64,000 nt of DNA from Flavobacterium ranwuense. Its GTDB lineage: Bacteria; Bacteroidota; Bacteroidia; Flavobacteriales; Flavobacteriaceae. Numbering within the stretch: position 1 is the first letter of the stretch; each line of letters opens with the position of its first letter. A model generated the notes under the pieces. That model was not told the origin of the DNA, searched no databases, and saw only the letters and a list, made by a program, of their open reading frames with translations. The DNA is taken from assembly GCF_004349315.1 (NCBI RefSeq), contig NZ_SMLH01000002.1, positions 186,001 through 250,000 on the forward strand, given 5' to 3'. Shown here piece after piece: positions 18,474 to 27,314 of this stretch. A program made the translations under genes and the position numbers.

Positions 18474-19145
18474 TTACCTTACGGTTTTCCACATTTTGAG
18501 AAAATAATTATTTAATTCCACACCGTTTAGATTGTCTAGAAACAATTGAAAATCGTACAATTGAATCAATCCCTCCTTGTTTTCCGGTATTTGTGCCAGT
18601 TGTACAAAATTGATGTTTTGGCATAGGGATTTTTCTCCTACAATGTCTTGCATGATGATAAAAATTGCTTGCTGTAACGTCTTTGAATCGCAATACAAAT
18701 TATAACTTTTTAAAAAAACTACAATGTCTAACTTATGCGATAATTCATTATACTCAACAGGTAAAAAAGTAAGTTCGCTGGCTTTTAATGAAATCTCATG
18801 GAAGATATATGGTTCGTCAAGACCATTTATAATTTCGTCAATTCTTTCGGTTGGTTGGATGAATGCGGTAAATTTCCAGTTTTTTAAATGCGGTGCATTG
18901 TCGACTAAATCAATTACCTGGTTAAAGTATTCTGGGTTGCCGTTGGCGGTTAAAATTAGCTCGCATTTTCCGTTGGCGGTTTTCGGATATACAATCATAA
19001 AGTCAATTTCCTTGCAATAATAACCGAGGTTTTTGTTTATCCAAAAGCTGATGTGTTTTTGGTTTTTAGGGGTTTCGTTGATGAGGTTTTTGATGGTTTG
19101 ATTGTTGTCTTGGAACCAGTTCCAGAAGGTGTTGATTTTTCTCAT
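18474..19145 (-). CDS. Conserved hypothetical protein
   Basis: A 223-residue soluble protein beginning MRKINTFWNWFQDNNQTIKN. It contains DFMIVYPKTANGKCELILTA, NAPHLKNWKFTAFIQP and a C-terminal helical part. The layout (WFQ...N start, a beta-rich middle with W-x-F-x-A-F) resembles a group of unnamed flavobacterial proteins; I cannot assign an activity. It stands alone between the RM operon promoter and a repeat-filled spacer, so it has its own promoter, and may belong to the host-like backbone and not to the defence cargo. Confidence 0.6.
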   Translation of the reverse strand: MRKINTFWNWFQDNNQTIKNLINETPKNQKHISFWINKNLGYYCKEIDFMIVYPKTANGKCELILTANGNPEYFNQVIDLVDNAPHLKNWKFTAFIQPTERIDEIINGLDEPYIFHEISLKASELTFLPVEYNELSHKLDIVVFLKSYNLYCDSKTLQQAIFIIMQDIVGEKSLCQNINFVQLAQIPENKEGLIQLYDFQLFLDNLNGVELNNYFLKMWKTVR

Positions 19146-19194
19146 TTGTTGTTTTGTTTCAGGTTTAAAGTTTCAGGTTTTTGATTTCTATTTT

Positions 19195-19345
19195 TTCTTT
19201 TTTGCATTGCCCAAAAAAGAAACAAAAAACGCTAGCCCAGGACTGTTCGCCGACCCGCTATTTTCTCAATTCTGAAATCCAACGAACTCGCTTCGCTCAA
19301 ACAGCGTTGGATTTTTTCAGAATTTTCGAAAAACGGGTGCCCGGC
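19195..19345. repeat. Flavobacterial-type dispersed palindromic repeat
   Basis: Long imperfect palindrome: arms AATTCTGAAATCCAACG (19268-19284) and CGTTGGATTTTTTCAGAATT (19305-19324) around CTCGCTTCGCTCAAACAG. It is preceded by TTTTTTGCATTGCCCAAAAA. The core CGCTxCGCTCAAACAG recurs in the repeat at 21640-21835. Confidence 0.65.
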
Positions 19346-19398
19346 TGCCACAGTCAAAGGGCGGGTTGAACTATGATTGTCAGATGTATTTGTTTGTA

Positions 19399-20058
19399 TT
19401 AACGTTTATCCTTTGTTTCTTTATCGAAGGTGATGAGGTTGAACATGGCTCTCATTCTGGAGCGGAGGCGGTTGCCGTAGTTGTTTTCGATTTCGGAGGC
19501 GGAAAGGTTGGTGGTAATGTGCGTGATGGATTTATTTTCGACAAACTGTTCATAACGGCTAATGAGTACTTCAGCCATTACGTTGCAGTCGTTGCCGAAG
19601 TGTTTGATTTGCTGTTCGGCACCCAAGTCGTCAAAACAATAACCGGTTAGTTTTGATTGATTGGATTGCTTTAGCGTGTAGCAGTTGATGGCCTCAAAGC
19701 CATTTTTGGCAAATTCAAACGAGACTTCCCTACATGTTTTGATTTTGTACTCGGATGCATGATAAGCAAAAGGATGTACTAAGTTCATTAGGGATGTTTT
19801 TCCGCAACCAATTGAACCTGATACTAAAATGCCTTTTGTTAAGTCTATATTTTGGTTTATGGCTGCTTTCTCGTCTTTTATCATATAAATCAACAATTTG
19901 TAGATGGTGGGGTGATCCATTTCACTGATTTGAAACGAACTTCCATAGGTGGTTTTTCCTTGGTTCTCTAGGTATTCGAGACATTTTTGAAAATTATACA
20001 CTTTGAAACCTTTGTGGACCAAGAAGGTTTCATGGACTGATTTACAATGGTTCGTCAT
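19399..20058 (-). CDS. DnaC/IstB-like AAA+ ATPase
   Basis: A P-loop ATPase with Walker A SGSIGCGKTSLMN, Walker B TGYCFDDLGAEQ, and sensor motif HITTNLSASEIE, the signature of DnaC/IstB-type helicase loaders. I chose ATG 20058 (MTNHCKSVHETF, 219 residues); a longer frame to 20136 is open but would overlap the preceding gene by 95 bases and encodes a low-quality Pro/Gln-rich extension. With the chosen start it overlaps that gene by 17 bases. Helicase-loader genes next to replication/initiation proteins are the usual replication module of Bacteroidota mobile elements; I infer a role in element DNA replication. Confidence 0.75.
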   Translation of the reverse strand: MTNHCKSVHETFLVHKGFKVYNFQKCLEYLENQGKTTYGSSFQISEMDHPTIYKLLIYMIKDEKAAINQNIDLTKGILVSGSIGCGKTSLMNLVHPFAYHASEYKIKTCREVSFEFAKNGFEAINCYTLKQSNQSKLTGYCFDDLGAEQQIKHFGNDCNVMAEVLISRYEQFVENKSITHITTNLSASEIENNYGNRLRSRMRAMFNLITFDKETKDKR

Positions 20059-20926
20059 AGTTTTTCTGGGTTGCTGTGTGCAAGTGCATCGGTTTTGGTT
20101 GGGCGTTGTAATCGGTTTTTTGGGTGTTAGCAGCAAACTTAGCTGTGTTGAGCATCCAGTTTCTTGCTGCAGCTTTCCAATCTTTCATTTTTGTTTTTCC
20201 GCCTATGAGCCAACCAATGCTGGAGTAGTAATTGAAAAATTTATTGGCTTCTATTTGGGAGCTTTCCTTGAAAGAGAAGTATTCCAGTATCATTTCGAGT
20301 GATGGCACTGTGGTTTCAAAAAATAAATCGAGTTCAACCACTTTTTCTTTTTTGGCGCAACTTTTTTCTTTTTGCTGCCCGGTCTTCGTTTTTATTTCTA
20401 TCTCTTTTGGAATTATTATAGGATTCAAATTTTGAACTGGTTGATTTATTAAATTTTTTTCTATATCTATTTTTGTATTGTTTAAATTGTTTTTAACTGT
20501 TTGTTTTTTATTATATATATAGAGCTGTTCATTTACCTGTTCAATGACATGTTCATTTTTTGATTCGGTCAAATTGTGAACGGGTTCATTTTTTGAATGG
20601 GTTGAGTGTGGTATTTTTGAAATTGTTTTTTCTTTTTCAGAAAAATTGGTCATAATGATGTTGGAGCAAGCGTGTGGATTGAATGTTGGATTGTATACCA
20701 TAAACCCTAAAAGTTCTAATTCTTTCATGCATTTATGATACGTTGCTTTTGAATTGATCTTGCTGGCTTTCATTATTTCTTCCCTTGAAATGCCTGTTGG
20801 ATTCTTGAATCGATTTACGTTCCAACATTGGAAAAGTGCCAAATAGAGCGAAATGTGTGTTGGATTTAGGTTGGGTTCATAATTAATTTTATTGAAAAAT
20901 CCGGTGAGGTGTTTGATGTAGTTCAT
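20042..20926 (-). CDS. Replication-initiation-like winged-helix protein of a mobile element
   Basis: I chose ATG 20926 (MNYIKHLTGFFNKINYEPN, 294 residues). The open frame reaches further to 21106, but that part is the translation of dispersed repeats (SSRAQSRDT motifs) and is not protein. Residues ~15-90 form a helix-turn-helix (THISLYLALFQCWN, SREEIMKASKINSKATYHKC); a long low-complexity Asn/Lys/Gln linker follows; the C-terminal ~80 residues contain FFNYYSSIGWLIGGKTKMKD and WKAAARNWM, as in DnaD/replication-initiator-type proteins. It overlaps the DnaC-like gene, so the two likely work together in element replication. Confidence 0.7.
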   Translation of the reverse strand: MNYIKHLTGFFNKINYEPNLNPTHISLYLALFQCWNVNRFKNPTGISREEIMKASKINSKATYHKCMKELELLGFMVYNPTFNPHACSNIIMTNFSEKEKTISKIPHSTHSKNEPVHNLTESKNEHVIEQVNEQLYIYNKKQTVKNNLNNTKIDIEKNLINQPVQNLNPIIIPKEIEIKTKTGQQKEKSCAKKEKVVELDLFFETTVPSLEMILEYFSFKESSQIEANKFFNYYSSIGWLIGGKTKMKDWKAAARNWMLNTAKFAANTQKTDYNAQPKPMHLHTATQKNYDEPL

Positions 20927-20954
20927 TTTTGTAGTGAAAAGTGAGTTGTGAATA

Positions 20955-21071
20955 GTGTCTCTCGACTGCGCTCGAGATGACTGTGAGAAGTGAGTAGTGT
21001 CCTTCGACAAGCTCAGGATGACAGTGAGTGGTGAGTAGTAAAAAGTGTCTCTCGACTGCGCTCGAGATGAC
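20955..21071. repeat. Three copies of a REP-type repeat
   Basis: Unit 1 and unit 3 share TCTCGACTGCGCTCGAGATG (20955-20981 and 21045-21071); unit 2 (20997-21022) is the related TCCTTCGACAAGCTCAGGAT. Each contains a short palindrome (CTCGA...TCGAG or TTCGA..). They lie directly before the replication gene start. The spacers differ and there is no cas gene, so this is not CRISPR. Confidence 0.75.
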
Positions 21072-21111
21072 GAGAAATGATAATTTGATTGCTTCGTTCC
21101 TACCAATTATT

Positions 21112-21447
21112 TTACTTGAAAAGTGTAGGGAGGGCATTTACTTTATTTCCGTTTAAAAGTTTTTCTATATCAGTTTGGTCGTAATACATAATTCCACCGA
21201 TTTTGGTATAGGTCAGTGTGCCGTTAATGCGAAGGTTTTGTAAAGTACCTGGTGAAATATTTAGCAGTTTCCGGACCTCGTTGGATTTGAGCCATTGTTT
21301 CTGCTGGAGTGGTTTGGATTGTATGATTCCTTTTAAATCATTGAGAAGAAGACTTCGAAATTCGTTTAAGTCTTCCATTGTAATTAATTGCTCGCGGTAG
21401 ATTCTGTTTTTAGTAGCGTTGGTGGAGCTGTTGCTTTCAAGTGCCAT
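21112..21447 (-). CDS. Excisionase-like helix-turn-helix protein
   Basis: A 111-residue protein whose C-terminal half (residues ~48-105: KQWLKSNEVRKLLNISPGTL, RINGTLTYTKIGGIMYYD) is a MerR-type winged helix of the HTH_17 / excisionase family. In Bacteroidota conjugative elements such a protein precedes the replication and mobilisation genes and controls excision. The N-terminal ~45 residues are polar and probably linker; a shorter start at the ATG of MEDLNEF is possible. Same strand as, and 186 bases upstream of, the replication protein. Confidence 0.75.
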   Translation of the reverse strand: MALESNSSTNATKNRIYREQLITMEDLNEFRSLLLNDLKGIIQSKPLQQKQWLKSNEVRKLLNISPGTLQNLRINGTLTYTKIGGIMYYDQTDIEKLLNGNKVNALPTLFK

Positions 21448-22012
21448 AACTTATGTTTTAGGTTGTTATGGTACAAAAGTGTTGGTATTGGTTGATTTTA
21501 TATCACAAGTGGTTCACAAGTTGTGAAAGAAAAAAGGAGCATTTATTTTGAAATGGTTGTGGTTATTGACTTTTTTTAATAAAAATATAAGAGCGGATAT
21601 AAGAAGTACGTTTACGTAAGTACTGATTTTTTGTTTGAAGAAATCTTTACTTTTTTCCTTGATGAAAAAAGTAACAATAAAATCAAGCCTGCGTACCCCT
21701 GTCGGTCAAATTAGTTTTCGAGTGCTAAAAGAGGCAGCACTCGCTGCGCTCAAACAGCTTTTCTTTTTGCGCATTCTTCAAACATTTGACACTCGACTGC
21801 AGCTGCTAATTACGTTTGGGTCTGGTAAATATTAGCGAGTTGGCTAACATATTTAAAATCTTAAACGTCATTTTATATTGCTTTTTTTGGAATAAAATTT
21901 ATGCCTTGAACTGACGTTTTGAATAATTATACCCAGCGGGTTATATGAGTGAGTAGAGCTAATTTTTTCTAGTGTTTTTTGAGTGTATAAAAATCATACC
22001 AAAAAAATATTT
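21448..22012. repeat. Gene-free spacer with a dispersed repeat
   Basis: No gene seen. The repeat (about 21648-21800) begins with the palindrome ACTTTTTT-ccttgatg-AAAAAAGT, followed by TAACAATAAAATCAAGCCTG and a second block with CTCGCTGCGCTCAAACAGC. The same opening hairpin recurs at 24840. The remainder is AT-rich. Confidence 0.55.
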
Positions 22013-23668
22013 TTAATTGTTTACTGCTATTGATTTGTTTAATTCCGTACAGAAGTAGCTAGGGGATATTCCTGTACGGGATTTAAATGCTCTTGTGAAG
22101 TTTTGAGTAGAACCAAATCCAGCTTCGTCTGCTAGAGATTTGTTTTTGTAAATACGGTATTTATTCTCACTTTTAAGCAATTCTATGATATGATCAATCT
22201 TAAGATCAGTGATATATTCAATAATTCCTTTGTTACGGTATTTTGCAATTATTTTTGAAGCATATTTGGTATTTGTATTCAATAAAGAAGCCAATTTCAA
22301 TAAATTCATCTCTTTTTCGAGATACTTTTTACTGATTTCGAATTTTTCCAATTTTTTTAGGATTGCAGCAACTATTTGAGGATTGATATCGAGTTCCTTA
22401 CTTCCGTTTGCTACAAATAATTTCGATGTTTCCGGTTGGCGGTTCATCAGCTCTTGAAATAATTTTTTAGATCTAAAATGTCTGTAAACAAGGAATGAAA
22501 TTATTGACATCAAGACTGCTGTGGTACTAATGGCAATATTAGTTATGGAATTATTGGAGTTTTCTAAATTACGTTGCGTTTGCAGTAGTTTTTCAGTATC
22601 GTATACTTTAGTTATTTTTCCTGAAAGGTATTTGTAATTGTGTTCTAATAATTGATCGATTTTTAAGAGTTGATCGACGTAAAGTAAATGTGATTTTTTA
22701 TCATTTTTAATTAGAGAATAATCAATTAGCAGTTCATAAGCCTCCCTTAATTCCGGACTTATATAGTTTTGCTGTTGGAAAATTATATCTACTTTTTTGA
22801 AATAGACTACGGCTTTTTCTTTTTGATTTTGAGACCAATAATTTTTACCGATATAAAAATAAGCGAGAGTTTCATTGGCAAAATCTTTATTACTCTTAAT
22901 ATCCGGTAATGCCAACGATAATTTTTTTATGGCATCGACATAGTTGTGTTTAAAAGAGTGGTTTATACCTTCAGAAAATAGAAAGTACGATTTCATTCTA
23001 AGAATTTCAAATTGAATTGCCGCTTTTATTCCTATTTGATTTATTTGACTGCTTAATTGGTATTTATTAACTCTGCTGTAACATTGGCCTAATGAATATA
23101 ATGAATTGACATAGGCGTGATCATTTTGCTCTTTAAAATAAGTAACGCACTCTTTGAATAAACTTATTGCTTCGTGATAAAATCCAAGATAATATTTAGT
23201 TAGCGCTTTACAGTATTTTAATTTGTAAATAAGATATTCGTCATTTGTCTTGGAAATATAGTCCTCGGCAATGAGGTAATTGTCCAGTGCTTTCATCATC
23301 TTTTTATCATCATAATATACTATTCCTTTTGTCATATAAGCGGATCCAATCAATTCAGCACTGTTTGTTCTTTTAGCAGCAATAACCAAACTGTCAGCAT
23401 ATAGGTGTCGGAGTTTTTTATCGAATTTATATATTAAGGATTTATAGGCGAGAGCCATTTGCTTATCGTTTCTTTCGGATTTGGCTTTAGCTAACCAAGA
23501 CTGTGCATATAAGCGTTCTTTTAAACTATCACTTTCCTTATAATTTATTTTTTCATTGAAGTAGTTACAGTCTTTATTTGAGAGACTATCTGGAATTATA
23601 AACTTTTTTTGAGCGTTTAAGCTGATAAAAAAACAAAGTAAAAGTAAGATTAAGTAGTTTTTTTTCAT
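22013..23668 (-). CDS. TPR-AraC membrane-anchored transcriptional regulator
   Basis: A 551-residue protein: signal peptide (residues 1-19, LILLLLCFFISLNAQ), about eight TPR-like repeats in residues ~60-350 (YAQSWLAKAKSERNDKQMAL onward), a transmembrane helix near 375-395 (AISTTAVLMSIISFLVYRHF), and an AraC-type DNA-binding domain at the C-terminus (LADEAGFGSTQNFTRAFK, GISPSYF). Such proteins sense an extracellular or periplasmic cue and control neighbouring genes in Bacteroidota. The lipoprotein gene at 24041 is divergent and shares its upstream region, which contains a 13-bp perfect inverted repeat, so it is the likely target. Confidence 0.85.
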   Translation of the reverse strand: MKKNYLILLLLCFFISLNAQKKFIIPDSLSNKDCNYFNEKINYKESDSLKERLYAQSWLAKAKSERNDKQMALAYKSLIYKFDKKLRHLYADSLVIAAKRTNSAELIGSAYMTKGIVYYDDKKMMKALDNYLIAEDYISKTNDEYLIYKLKYCKALTKYYLGFYHEAISLFKECVTYFKEQNDHAYVNSLYSLGQCYSRVNKYQLSSQINQIGIKAAIQFEILRMKSYFLFSEGINHSFKHNYVDAIKKLSLALPDIKSNKDFANETLAYFYIGKNYWSQNQKEKAVVYFKKVDIIFQQQNYISPELREAYELLIDYSLIKNDKKSHLLYVDQLLKIDQLLEHNYKYLSGKITKVYDTEKLLQTQRNLENSNNSITNIAISTTAVLMSIISFLVYRHFRSKKLFQELMNRQPETSKLFVANGSKELDINPQIVAAILKKLEKFEISKKYLEKEMNLLKLASLLNTNTKYASKIIAKYRNKGIIEYITDLKIDHIIELLKSENKYRIYKNKSLADEAGFGSTQNFTRAFKSRTGISPSYFCTELNKSIAVNN

Positions 23669-23831
23669 GTTCTAAAATGGGGATTATAGCGTTTTAAAAA
23701 CAAAATAAAGGAGTTGGGTCTCTATTTATCAGGAATAAATGTAGCTAAAAAACTTCAATAATTAAGATAATTACCCTGAGAGACCCTAAATGTATTTTTT
23801 GAATGTTAAGTTGTTGGTTATGTACTAATTG

Positions 23832-23890
23832 TTCCTGAATTGACTGTTGTCAATTCAGGAATTACACCTATTAAATTCCCGAATTGAACA
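23832..23890. promoter_or_regulatory. Perfect inverted repeat plus CCCGAATTG motif between divergent genes
   Basis: TTCCTGAATTGAC-tgtt-GTCAATTCAGGAA (23832-23861) is a perfect 13+4+13 inverted repeat with no T run after it, so it is more likely an operator than a terminator. AAATTCCCGAATTGAA follows at 23873-23888; the same word occurs before rteC and as a palindrome before the AraC gene at 43808. Confidence 0.6.
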
Positions 23891-24040
23891 GCAGTTGCGT
23901 TGTGTGTTACGGACTACACATTTAGTTTTGCCCTGAATTCGAATGGTTTTGTTATGAGCAAAATCGCCACTGTTCCCATTACCCCGGGTGAAAAGAACTG
24001 ATGAAAAAAGTAATCAGTAACATTTAAAACATTTACAAAA

Positions 24041-24682
24041 ATGAAAAAAGTATTTTTATTCCTAGCCATTTTAATGTGCTATTCCATTTCGCTTATTCTG
24101 CAGTCTTGTAGTACTGATTCTGAATCAACTATTGACAATGTACCCAATAGTTTTGAAAAGAGAACGCACTACACTAAATACAAATCAATAAGTAGTCGTA
24201 TCATTCCTGCTAATAGTGCCAATCCTTATGATGAGGCAGGAAGAAGACTTAATAAGCAAAAGTCTTATGTCATTCTTCAAAATCTACAAAAAGGTAGTAT
24301 AATTAGCAGCGTGAAGAGTAGTGATACCAATTCTTTATCATCAGGCAAAGTATCGCCTATTCTTTTGGATAGTCTGTCTGAATTAGTTGCTAATGAGGAT
24401 TTATCAGTAGAAGCCAAATTAAGTTTTAGTCGGTTTATTAATTCCTTGCTGCTTCTTTCAAAAACGGAAGAACGATATGAAGTTCTATATGATTTTATAG
24501 TTGCTTATGAAGCGAGTGTTTTGATAAATGAGACGTTTACGGAAAATGATAAAGAGGTTGTTTTAACGAATTCATCTGTTGTTCGGTATGAAACTTATGA
24601 GGAGTCAATAACACCTCCAAAGAATAAAGATCCTGATTGGACTATTCTTTTTAGAGAAGTTAGTTCATCAAAAAAGTACTAG
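24041..24682 (+). CDS. Small lipoprotein of unknown function
   Basis: A 213-residue protein with a lipoprotein signal peptide: hydrophobic residues 4-20 and a lipobox ILQSC with the modified Cys at about 23. The mature part is polar, Ser/Asn/Lys-rich, and contains DEAGRRLNKQKSYV and a helix-rich region (ANEDLSVEAKLSFSRFI). No known domain. It is divergent from the TPR-AraC regulator and ends in a clear terminator. I infer an outer-membrane or periplasm-facing product controlled by that regulator. Confidence 0.7.
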   Translation: MKKVFLFLAILMCYSISLILQSCSTDSESTIDNVPNSFEKRTHYTKYKSISSRIIPANSANPYDEAGRRLNKQKSYVILQNLQKGSIISSVKSSDTNSLSSGKVSPILLDSLSELVANEDLSVEAKLSFSRFINSLLLLSKTEERYEVLYDFIVAYEASVLINETFTENDKEVVLTNSSVVRYETYEESITPPKNKDPDWTILFREVSSSKKY

Positions 24683-24730
24683 CTGTTGATTTGTAATAGA
24701 AATTTTATTTCTAAATAATTAGTTTGATAC

Positions 24731-24757
24731 GGCTGTCCAGATGGGCAGCCTTTTTTT
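24731..24757 (+). terminator. Terminator after the lipoprotein gene
   Basis: Stem GGCTGTCC / GGGCAGCC with a four-base loop and seven T directly after. Confidence 0.85.
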
Positions 24758-24839
24758 AGTTTGTCAGATTTTTATTTTAAATGGTGTTCGCAGGATCGTT
24801 GATTTGTATTTTCAATAACTAATGGTCTCTGATTATAGT

Positions 24840-25031
24840 TTTTACTTTTTTCCTTGATGAATAAAGTAACAAGAAAATATTCATGGTTTATTATTTTTTT
24901 TTGGTATTCATGACCCGAGCCTGAAAGGCGAACGGATGAAATAATCTTCGATTTCACTGCCTGAAAATTCAAAACGTAAAAACTACCTCAAAATTCCATT
25001 CCGCGCCCCTGGTCGTTCGCCTTTCAGGCTC
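24840..25031. repeat. Dispersed repeat with an 18-bp inverted repeat
   Basis: Opens with ACTTTTTT-ccttgatg-AATAAAGT, as in the repeat at 21648. GAGCCTGAAAGGCGAACG (24917-24934) is mirrored exactly by CGTTCGCCTTTCAGGCTC (25014-25031), about 80 bases apart. No transposase is present. It fills the space between the lipoprotein gene and rteC. Confidence 0.65.
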
Positions 25032-25109
25032 AGCTTGCGGAGAACTGCCATTCCGTTTTTCGTTGTTTTTTGATGTTTTTAATTTAAGGGCGGATTTAAA
25101 AGCCCAAAT

Positions 25110-25955
25110 TTAATTCTCATCTGCATCATCCATGCGGATTATGAGTTTGTTTTTGAGTGTATTCATAAATTTTGTCCTATCGGATTTCCTGTTGCGAATT
25201 TCCAGAAAAACCCTGTTGAATTGGCCTAATTCGATTTCTAAAGAAGACTCGAAAAAGGTTATGACTTCTTTGAGCCCTGTGGCTCCATTATTAAAAACGC
25301 CTTCTGAATGCAGTGCATAAATCAATTCTATCAGATCTACTTTTGATCCAGTCCATTTCAGGCTTTTAGAGAGTGGAGAAGGCGATTGTGTGATTATTGC
25401 CTTTCTTTCTAGTTTTTCCATTTGCTCCACCAGAAAATTTTTTATTTCATCGTTCGCTATTATGCGAGCCATCTTATAGTCGTGAGAGGTCGCGAATCGA
25501 TGGTCTATTTGAAAATAAACACTGTCCATCATTAATTTAAGGTCGTATTTTTCGCGTATATAATATTTGCTATCGAGACAGTTGTTAGCCGTGCGACAGT
25601 AACGATAAAATTCCTGGTTTTGTTTGAAGAAAACTTTTAATTTAAGAAGTTCAGAGTTATAATATTTAGCTATTGTTTTATGGGAACCCAATGGCTTGTT
25701 GGTTTCTATAGTATAGATTTCGCTATAGTAAATCAGTTTAGCCGCAAACTTTGGTTTGATATCGCGAAAGAATTCTATTTCTTCTTTCTTGTTCAACGAT
25801 TTGTATTTTATGAAAGAGGATTTTAGTCTCTCTAAGGCAGTAACGCTACTTTTAATTGCCAATTCAGCCGATTGAATTGGATTTTCTGTTTGCAGATGGA
25901 TTACTTTTAATTGCTGTTCTAATTGAGACATCAAGGATTCAGAAAATAATTTCAT
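25110..25955 (-). CDS. rteC: RteC-type regulator of conjugative element excision
   Basis: A 281-residue protein matching RteC: EIEFFRDIKPKFAAKLIYYS and IYTIETNKPLG in the N-terminal half, FYRYCRTANNCLDSKYYIRE in the middle, and a conserved C-terminal block LKWTGSKVDLIELIYALHS with GVFNNGATGLKEVITFFE and FLEIRNRKSDRTKFM. In the CTnDOT family RteC activates excision genes. Its upstream region (25956-26225) holds two copies of a CCCGAATTG motif and is shared with the divergent fic gene. Its presence supports an integrated conjugative-type element here, though RteAB and tetQ are not in the window. Confidence 0.9.
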   Translation of the reverse strand: MKLFSESLMSQLEQQLKVIHLQTENPIQSAELAIKSSVTALERLKSSFIKYKSLNKKEEIEFFRDIKPKFAAKLIYYSEIYTIETNKPLGSHKTIAKYYNSELLKLKVFFKQNQEFYRYCRTANNCLDSKYYIREKYDLKLMMDSVYFQIDHRFATSHDYKMARIIANDEIKNFLVEQMEKLERKAIITQSPSPLSKSLKWTGSKVDLIELIYALHSEGVFNNGATGLKEVITFFESSLEIELGQFNRVFLEIRNRKSDRTKFMNTLKNKLIIRMDDADEN

Positions 25956-26052
25956 TGAAGCGGTTTAAGATTTACAAATTGACTTATTTGGTAATTGAAT
26001 TGGGCTGTAAATCTATTTGATGCTTGCTACCGTTGCAAATGGAGTAGTGTGC

Positions 26053-26090
26053 GATTCCCGAATTGAATAGTGAAATTCCCGAATTGCATA
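26053..26090 (-). promoter_or_regulatory. Two ATTCCCGAATTG motifs upstream of rteC
   Basis: GATTCCCGAATTGAATAGTG (26053-26072) and AAATTCCCGAATTGCATA (26073-26090) form a direct repeat with a spacing of about 21 bases, close to two helical turns, about 100 bases before rteC. The spacing fits an activator or repressor site. Confidence 0.5.
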
Positions 26091-26131
26091 CTTTGTTTTT
26101 TGTACTAATGCGGTGATTGTATTTTATATTT

Positions 26132-26221
26132 ACCGCAAAAATGCGGTGATAAATAGAAATAATCACCGCATTTTTTTTTATTTGCGGTAAATAAGTTTTA
26201 TATTTACCGCAAAAATGCGGT
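26132..26221 (+). promoter_or_regulatory. Three ACCGCA/TGCGGT palindromes at the fic promoter
   Basis: Inverted repeats ACCGCA-aaaa-TGCGGT at 26132-26147 and 26206-26221, and ACCGCA-12-TGCGGT at 26165-26188. The outer two are identical including the flank TATTTACCGCAAAAATGCGG. The last ends 4 bases before the fic start codon, so a bound repressor or a hairpin would block fic expression. An extra half site lies at 26109. Confidence 0.65.
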
Positions 26222-26225
26222 AAAT

Positions 26226-27314
26226 ATGTATATTCATCAAAAAAATGATTGGCCAAAATTCACTTGGGATGCAGATGTAATTACGCCCCTGCTAGGAAAC
26301 GTTAGACATAGGCAAGGCAAAATACTTGGAATGATGCAAGGACTTGGATTTCGATTGCAAGAGGAAACTGTGCTTAAAACATTGACTTTGGATGTACTAA
26401 AGTCGAGCGAAATTGAAGGAGAACAATTGAATCCAGAACAGGTTCGTTCTTCAATTGCAAGGCGTTTAGGTATTGAAATAGCCGGTGCTGTTCCTGCGGA
26501 ACGCAATGTTGAAGGTGTTGTAGAAATGCTATTGGACGCTACACAACGATATGAAGAACCTTTAAGTGATGATCGTTTGTTTGGATGGCATGCTGCTCTT
26601 TTTCCGACCGGGCGAAGTGGAATGTATAAAATAAAAACTGCAGCTTGGCGAGACGATGCCATGCAGGTTACTTCTGGTCCAATGGGAAAAGAAACTATAC
26701 ATTTTGAAGCACCAAGCGCGGATAAAGTACCTACAGAAATGAATGTTTTTTTAGATTGGTTTAATTCAAATCAAGATATTGATCCTGTATTGAAGGCCGC
26801 TTTTGCCCATTTGTGGTTTGTTACCATACATCCATTTGAAGACGGTAACGGACGCATCACAAGAGCTATAACTGATATGCAACTGGCTCGCGCCGACCAA
26901 AGTAAACAACGATTTCATTCGATGTCCGCTCAAATCCAAGCTGAACGTGATACGTATTATGCTATATTGGAAAGTACACAAAAAGGTGATTTAGATATTA
27001 CTGACTGGTTGGAATGGTTTCTTGATTGTTTGTTGCGTTCTATGGCACAGACCGATGAAACTATTGCTGCAATCTTAAAGCGTACTCAATTCTGGGAAAC
27101 TCACCGTACTACCAACTTTAATTCCCGTCAACAAAAAATGCTTGAACTGCTTCTTGATGATTTTTTTGGCAAGCTTACTGTTTCTAAATATGCCAAAATC
27201 ACTAAAGTTTCTACTGATACTTCTCTTAGAGATATTCAAGATTTAATGGGTAAAGGTATTATTGAACAAGAAGGAAGCGGTAGGAGTACTTCGTATAAGT
27301 TGATTACTATTTAA
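26226..27314 (+). CDS. Fic family AMP-transferase with N-terminal DUF4172 and C-terminal winged helix
   Basis: A 362-residue Fic protein. The N-terminal domain (DWPKFTWDADVITPLLGNVR) is of the DUF4172 type; the inhibitory motif SSEIEG (60-65) makes it a class II Fic protein; the active site is HPFEDGNGR (202-210), complete; the C-terminus (KLTVSKYAKITKVSTDTSLR) is a winged-helix region that could bind DNA. Fic enzymes AMPylate hydroxyl side chains of target proteins. The winged helix and the palindromes abutting its start suggest autoregulation. GC content is a little above its neighbours. It is divergent from rteC. No partner antitoxin gene is visible, as expected for a class II enzyme. Confidence 0.9.
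   Translation: MYIHQKNDWPKFTWDADVITPLLGNVRHRQGKILGMMQGLGFRLQEETVLKTLTLDVLKSSEIEGEQLNPEQVRSSIARRLGIEIAGAVPAERNVEGVVEMLLDATQRYEEPLSDDRLFGWHAALFPTGRSGMYKIKTAAWRDDAMQVTSGPMGKETIHFEAPSADKVPTEMNVFLDWFNSNQDIDPVLKAAFAHLWFVTIHPFEDGNGRITRAITDMQLARADQSKQRFHSMSAQIQAERDTYYAILESTQKGDLDITDWLEWFLDCLLRSMAQTDETIAAILKRTQFWETHRTTNFNSRQQKMLELLLDDFFGKLTVSKYAKITKVSTDTSLRDIQDLMGKGIIEQEGSGRSTSYKLITI

Noticed and set aside
20955..21071. Regularly spaced repeats, CRISPR-like at first sight
   Set aside because: Only three units, two types, irregular spacing, each with an internal palindrome, and no cas genes.
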